Source of the DNA: Microthrixaceae bacterium
Lineage (GTDB): Bacteria > Actinomycetota > Acidimicrobiia > Acidimicrobiales > Iamiaceae
Length of the DNA: 64,000 bases
Reading direction: 5' to 3'
NCBI GenBank assembly: GCA_016702505.1
Contig: JADJDU010000003.1
Coordinates: 248,001 to 312,000 of the forward strand
The position numbers were made by a program, and so were the translations under genes. Positions 62,962-64,000 of this stretch are shown piece by piece. Under the pieces are notes generated by a model. That model was not told the origin of the DNA. It saw only the letters and a list, made by a program, of their open reading frames with translations, and searched no databases. Position 1 is the first letter of the stretch, and the number at the start of each line of letters is the position of its first letter.

Positions 62962-63108
62962 CGGCGGGGCGCGATTCCTTGACCGGGTTTGGGACGGGCG
63001 GACCCTAGCGCGGCGGGGAACGGGCGGGGCCGACGGCCAAAGAGCCGCACGGGTCACAGCTCCGGCCATTACCGGAGCCTTTCTGGTCGGGCGTGGTATC
63101 GATTTGGG

Positions 63109-64000
63109 GTGAGCACCGTCACCTACTCCGACTCCGCCGCAGACGGGACCGGGAGCTACACGGCCGAGTCGGCGATGGCCACCTCCCCGTCGGCACGGAC
63201 CGCTCGCTGGGCGGCGTGGACATTCGGTGTCTACGTGGCAGCCGCTTTCCCTCTCATCCTGTTCGGACTCGGTCGGTACTGGTGGTTCTTCCGTGACGAC
63301 TGGTACTTCGTCGCCGAGCGTGACATCTCCGTCGACGGACTGATGCAGGATCACAACGGTCACTGGTCATCCGTGCCGGTCGCAGCCTTCCGGCTCGCCT
63401 ACGTCGTCTTCGGAATCCGGTCGTACATGCCGTATCAGGCGATGGTGGTGGTGGCGCACCTGGCTGTAGCGGTCTGCATCCGGATGATCATGCGTCGGTA
63501 CGATGTGAACCCGTGGCTGGCAACGGTGGCGGCAGGTGCGCTCGTGCTCTTCGGTTCGGGCCGCGAGGACATCATCTGGGCCTTCCAGATCGGCTTCACC
63601 GGTTCACTGGCCTTCACCCTTGCCCAATGGGTCATCGCCGACCGGCCGGGCCCGGTGCGCCGGAGCGACTACCTGGCTCCCGTGTTGGGCACGTTGGGGC
63701 TTGCGTCTAGCAGTCCGGCGCTGATGGTCATGGCTGGTCTGTCGGTCACCCTTTTGGTCCGACGAGGTTGGAAGCCCATGGTGATCAACGTGGGCCCGCC
63801 CGCCCTCGCCTACCTGGTGTGGTCGGCCTTGATCCACCCCGACAGGAGTAGCCCGTGGGGACGCCCCGGACTCGGCGAATACCAGGACTGGGTGACCACC
63901 GGCGTGCGGGGCGTGTTCGTCGAGCTCACCGGATTTTGGTGGGCCGGAGCGATCCTCGGTCTTGCCGTCGCCGTCGGGATCGCCATGGCGGTCCTGAGGC
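63109..64000 (+). CDS. polytopic membrane protein, probable GT-C-type glycosyltransferase, 5' part
   Basis: Open from GTG 63109 to the window edge (about 297 residues seen), with GGGG just before the start. Start STVTYSDSAADGTGSYTAES is cytosolic; the first helix is FGVYVAAAFPLILFGLG. FFRDDWYFVAE on the first outside loop is the Asp-Asp motif of GT-C enzymes, which use polyprenyl-phosphate sugars. Further helices follow (AMVVVAHLAVAVCI, ATVAAGALVLFGSG, YLAPVLGTLGLA). The gene diverges from copy B across 147 bp that must hold both promoters. Confidence 0.75.
   Translation, partial: MSTVTYSDSAADGTGSYTAESAMATSPSARTARWAAWTFGVYVAAAFPLILFGLGRYWWFFRDDWYFVAERDISVDGLMQDHNGHWSSVPVAAFRLAYVVFGIRSYMPYQAMVVVAHLAVAVCIRMIMRRYDVNPWLATVAAGALVLFGSGREDIIWAFQIGFTGSLAFTLAQWVIADRPGPVRRSDYLAPVLGTLGLASSSPALMVMAGLSVTLLVRRGWKPMVINVGPPALAYLVWSALIHPDRSSPWGRPGLGEYQDWVTTGVRGVFVELTGFWWAGAILGLAVAVGIAMAVLR

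Noticed and set aside
62962..63363. 134-residue N-terminal extension of four-domain protein copy B
   Set aside because: It overlaps the divergent membrane gene and has no counterpart in copy A, which begins at MYPFW.

Overview
The window is strongly GC-rich chromosomal DNA from an actinobacterium. The evidence is the topA-tmk-holB order, a Lys/Ala-rich tail on TopA, an MshC-like (mycothiol-type) ligase, an F420-type (deazaflavin) nitroreductase-family protein, a desaturase/ferredoxin/TetR group and tRNA genes with encoded CCA. Acidimicrobiia is my best guess for the class, but the sequence alone does not prove it.

Layout. 1-21.7 kb is ordinary backbone: the end of a GGDEF/EAL protein, a secreted protein, tRNA-Thr, holB-tmk-topA (topA broken by a short deletion), a copper operon (csoR-copA-small membrane protein-copZ) with a visible CsoR operator, a fatty-acyl desaturase and ferredoxin divergent from a TetR regulator, a Ugp-type ABC importer, an mshC-like gene, SDR and AhpD-like genes, a ClC channel and a MarR regulator.

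21.8-31.6 kb is an integrated mobilizable element. It sits in the 3' end of tRNA-Lys(TTT) and carries a tyrosine integrase with a degenerate HNH-like N-terminus, an oriT-like inverted-repeat region, a small winged-helix protein, a MobF relaxase/helicase, and an AT-richer cargo of a secreted EEP-fold nuclease and a lipoprotein. The 47-bp tRNA end occurs three times (21860, 30642, 31572), so two elements or element relics lie in tandem. The second holds only an RHH/Doc toxin-antitoxin pair. 31.6-33.2 kb is a small regulon: an Fe-S type ArsR/SufR-like regulator, a small membrane protein and a group III truncated hemoglobin. Two near-identical 16-bp palindromes, each followed by a -10-like box, link the regulator and the globin.

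33.2-64 kb is a large cell-surface glycan or glycolipid locus. It encodes several GT4-type glycosyltransferases, a Wzm/Wzt-type exporter, an SPFH-domain protein, a sulfotransferase-glycosyltransferase, tandem PhyH dioxygenase/SAT-like acetyltransferase pairs, TylF-type O-methyltransferases, an SGNH esterase, a radical-SAM/B12 protein and a GT-C-like membrane protein. Its most unusual members are two ~1,100-residue paralogues with the same four-domain order (methyltransferase, TylF-like, GT2, CmcI-like). They lie near the two ends of the core locus, and the GT2 domain also exists as a free-standing gene. A small protein family starting MGxVxxPVPEEH also occurs twice. Together these suggest a system that builds, methylates, acylates, hydroxylates and exports an unusual surface glycan; the product is not predictable from sequence.

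Caution: at least seven genes between 33 and 53 kb are split by what look like single lost bases in short G/C runs, and topA lacks about 80-90 bp between two 9-bp repeats. These may be sequencing or assembly errors rather than true pseudogenes.
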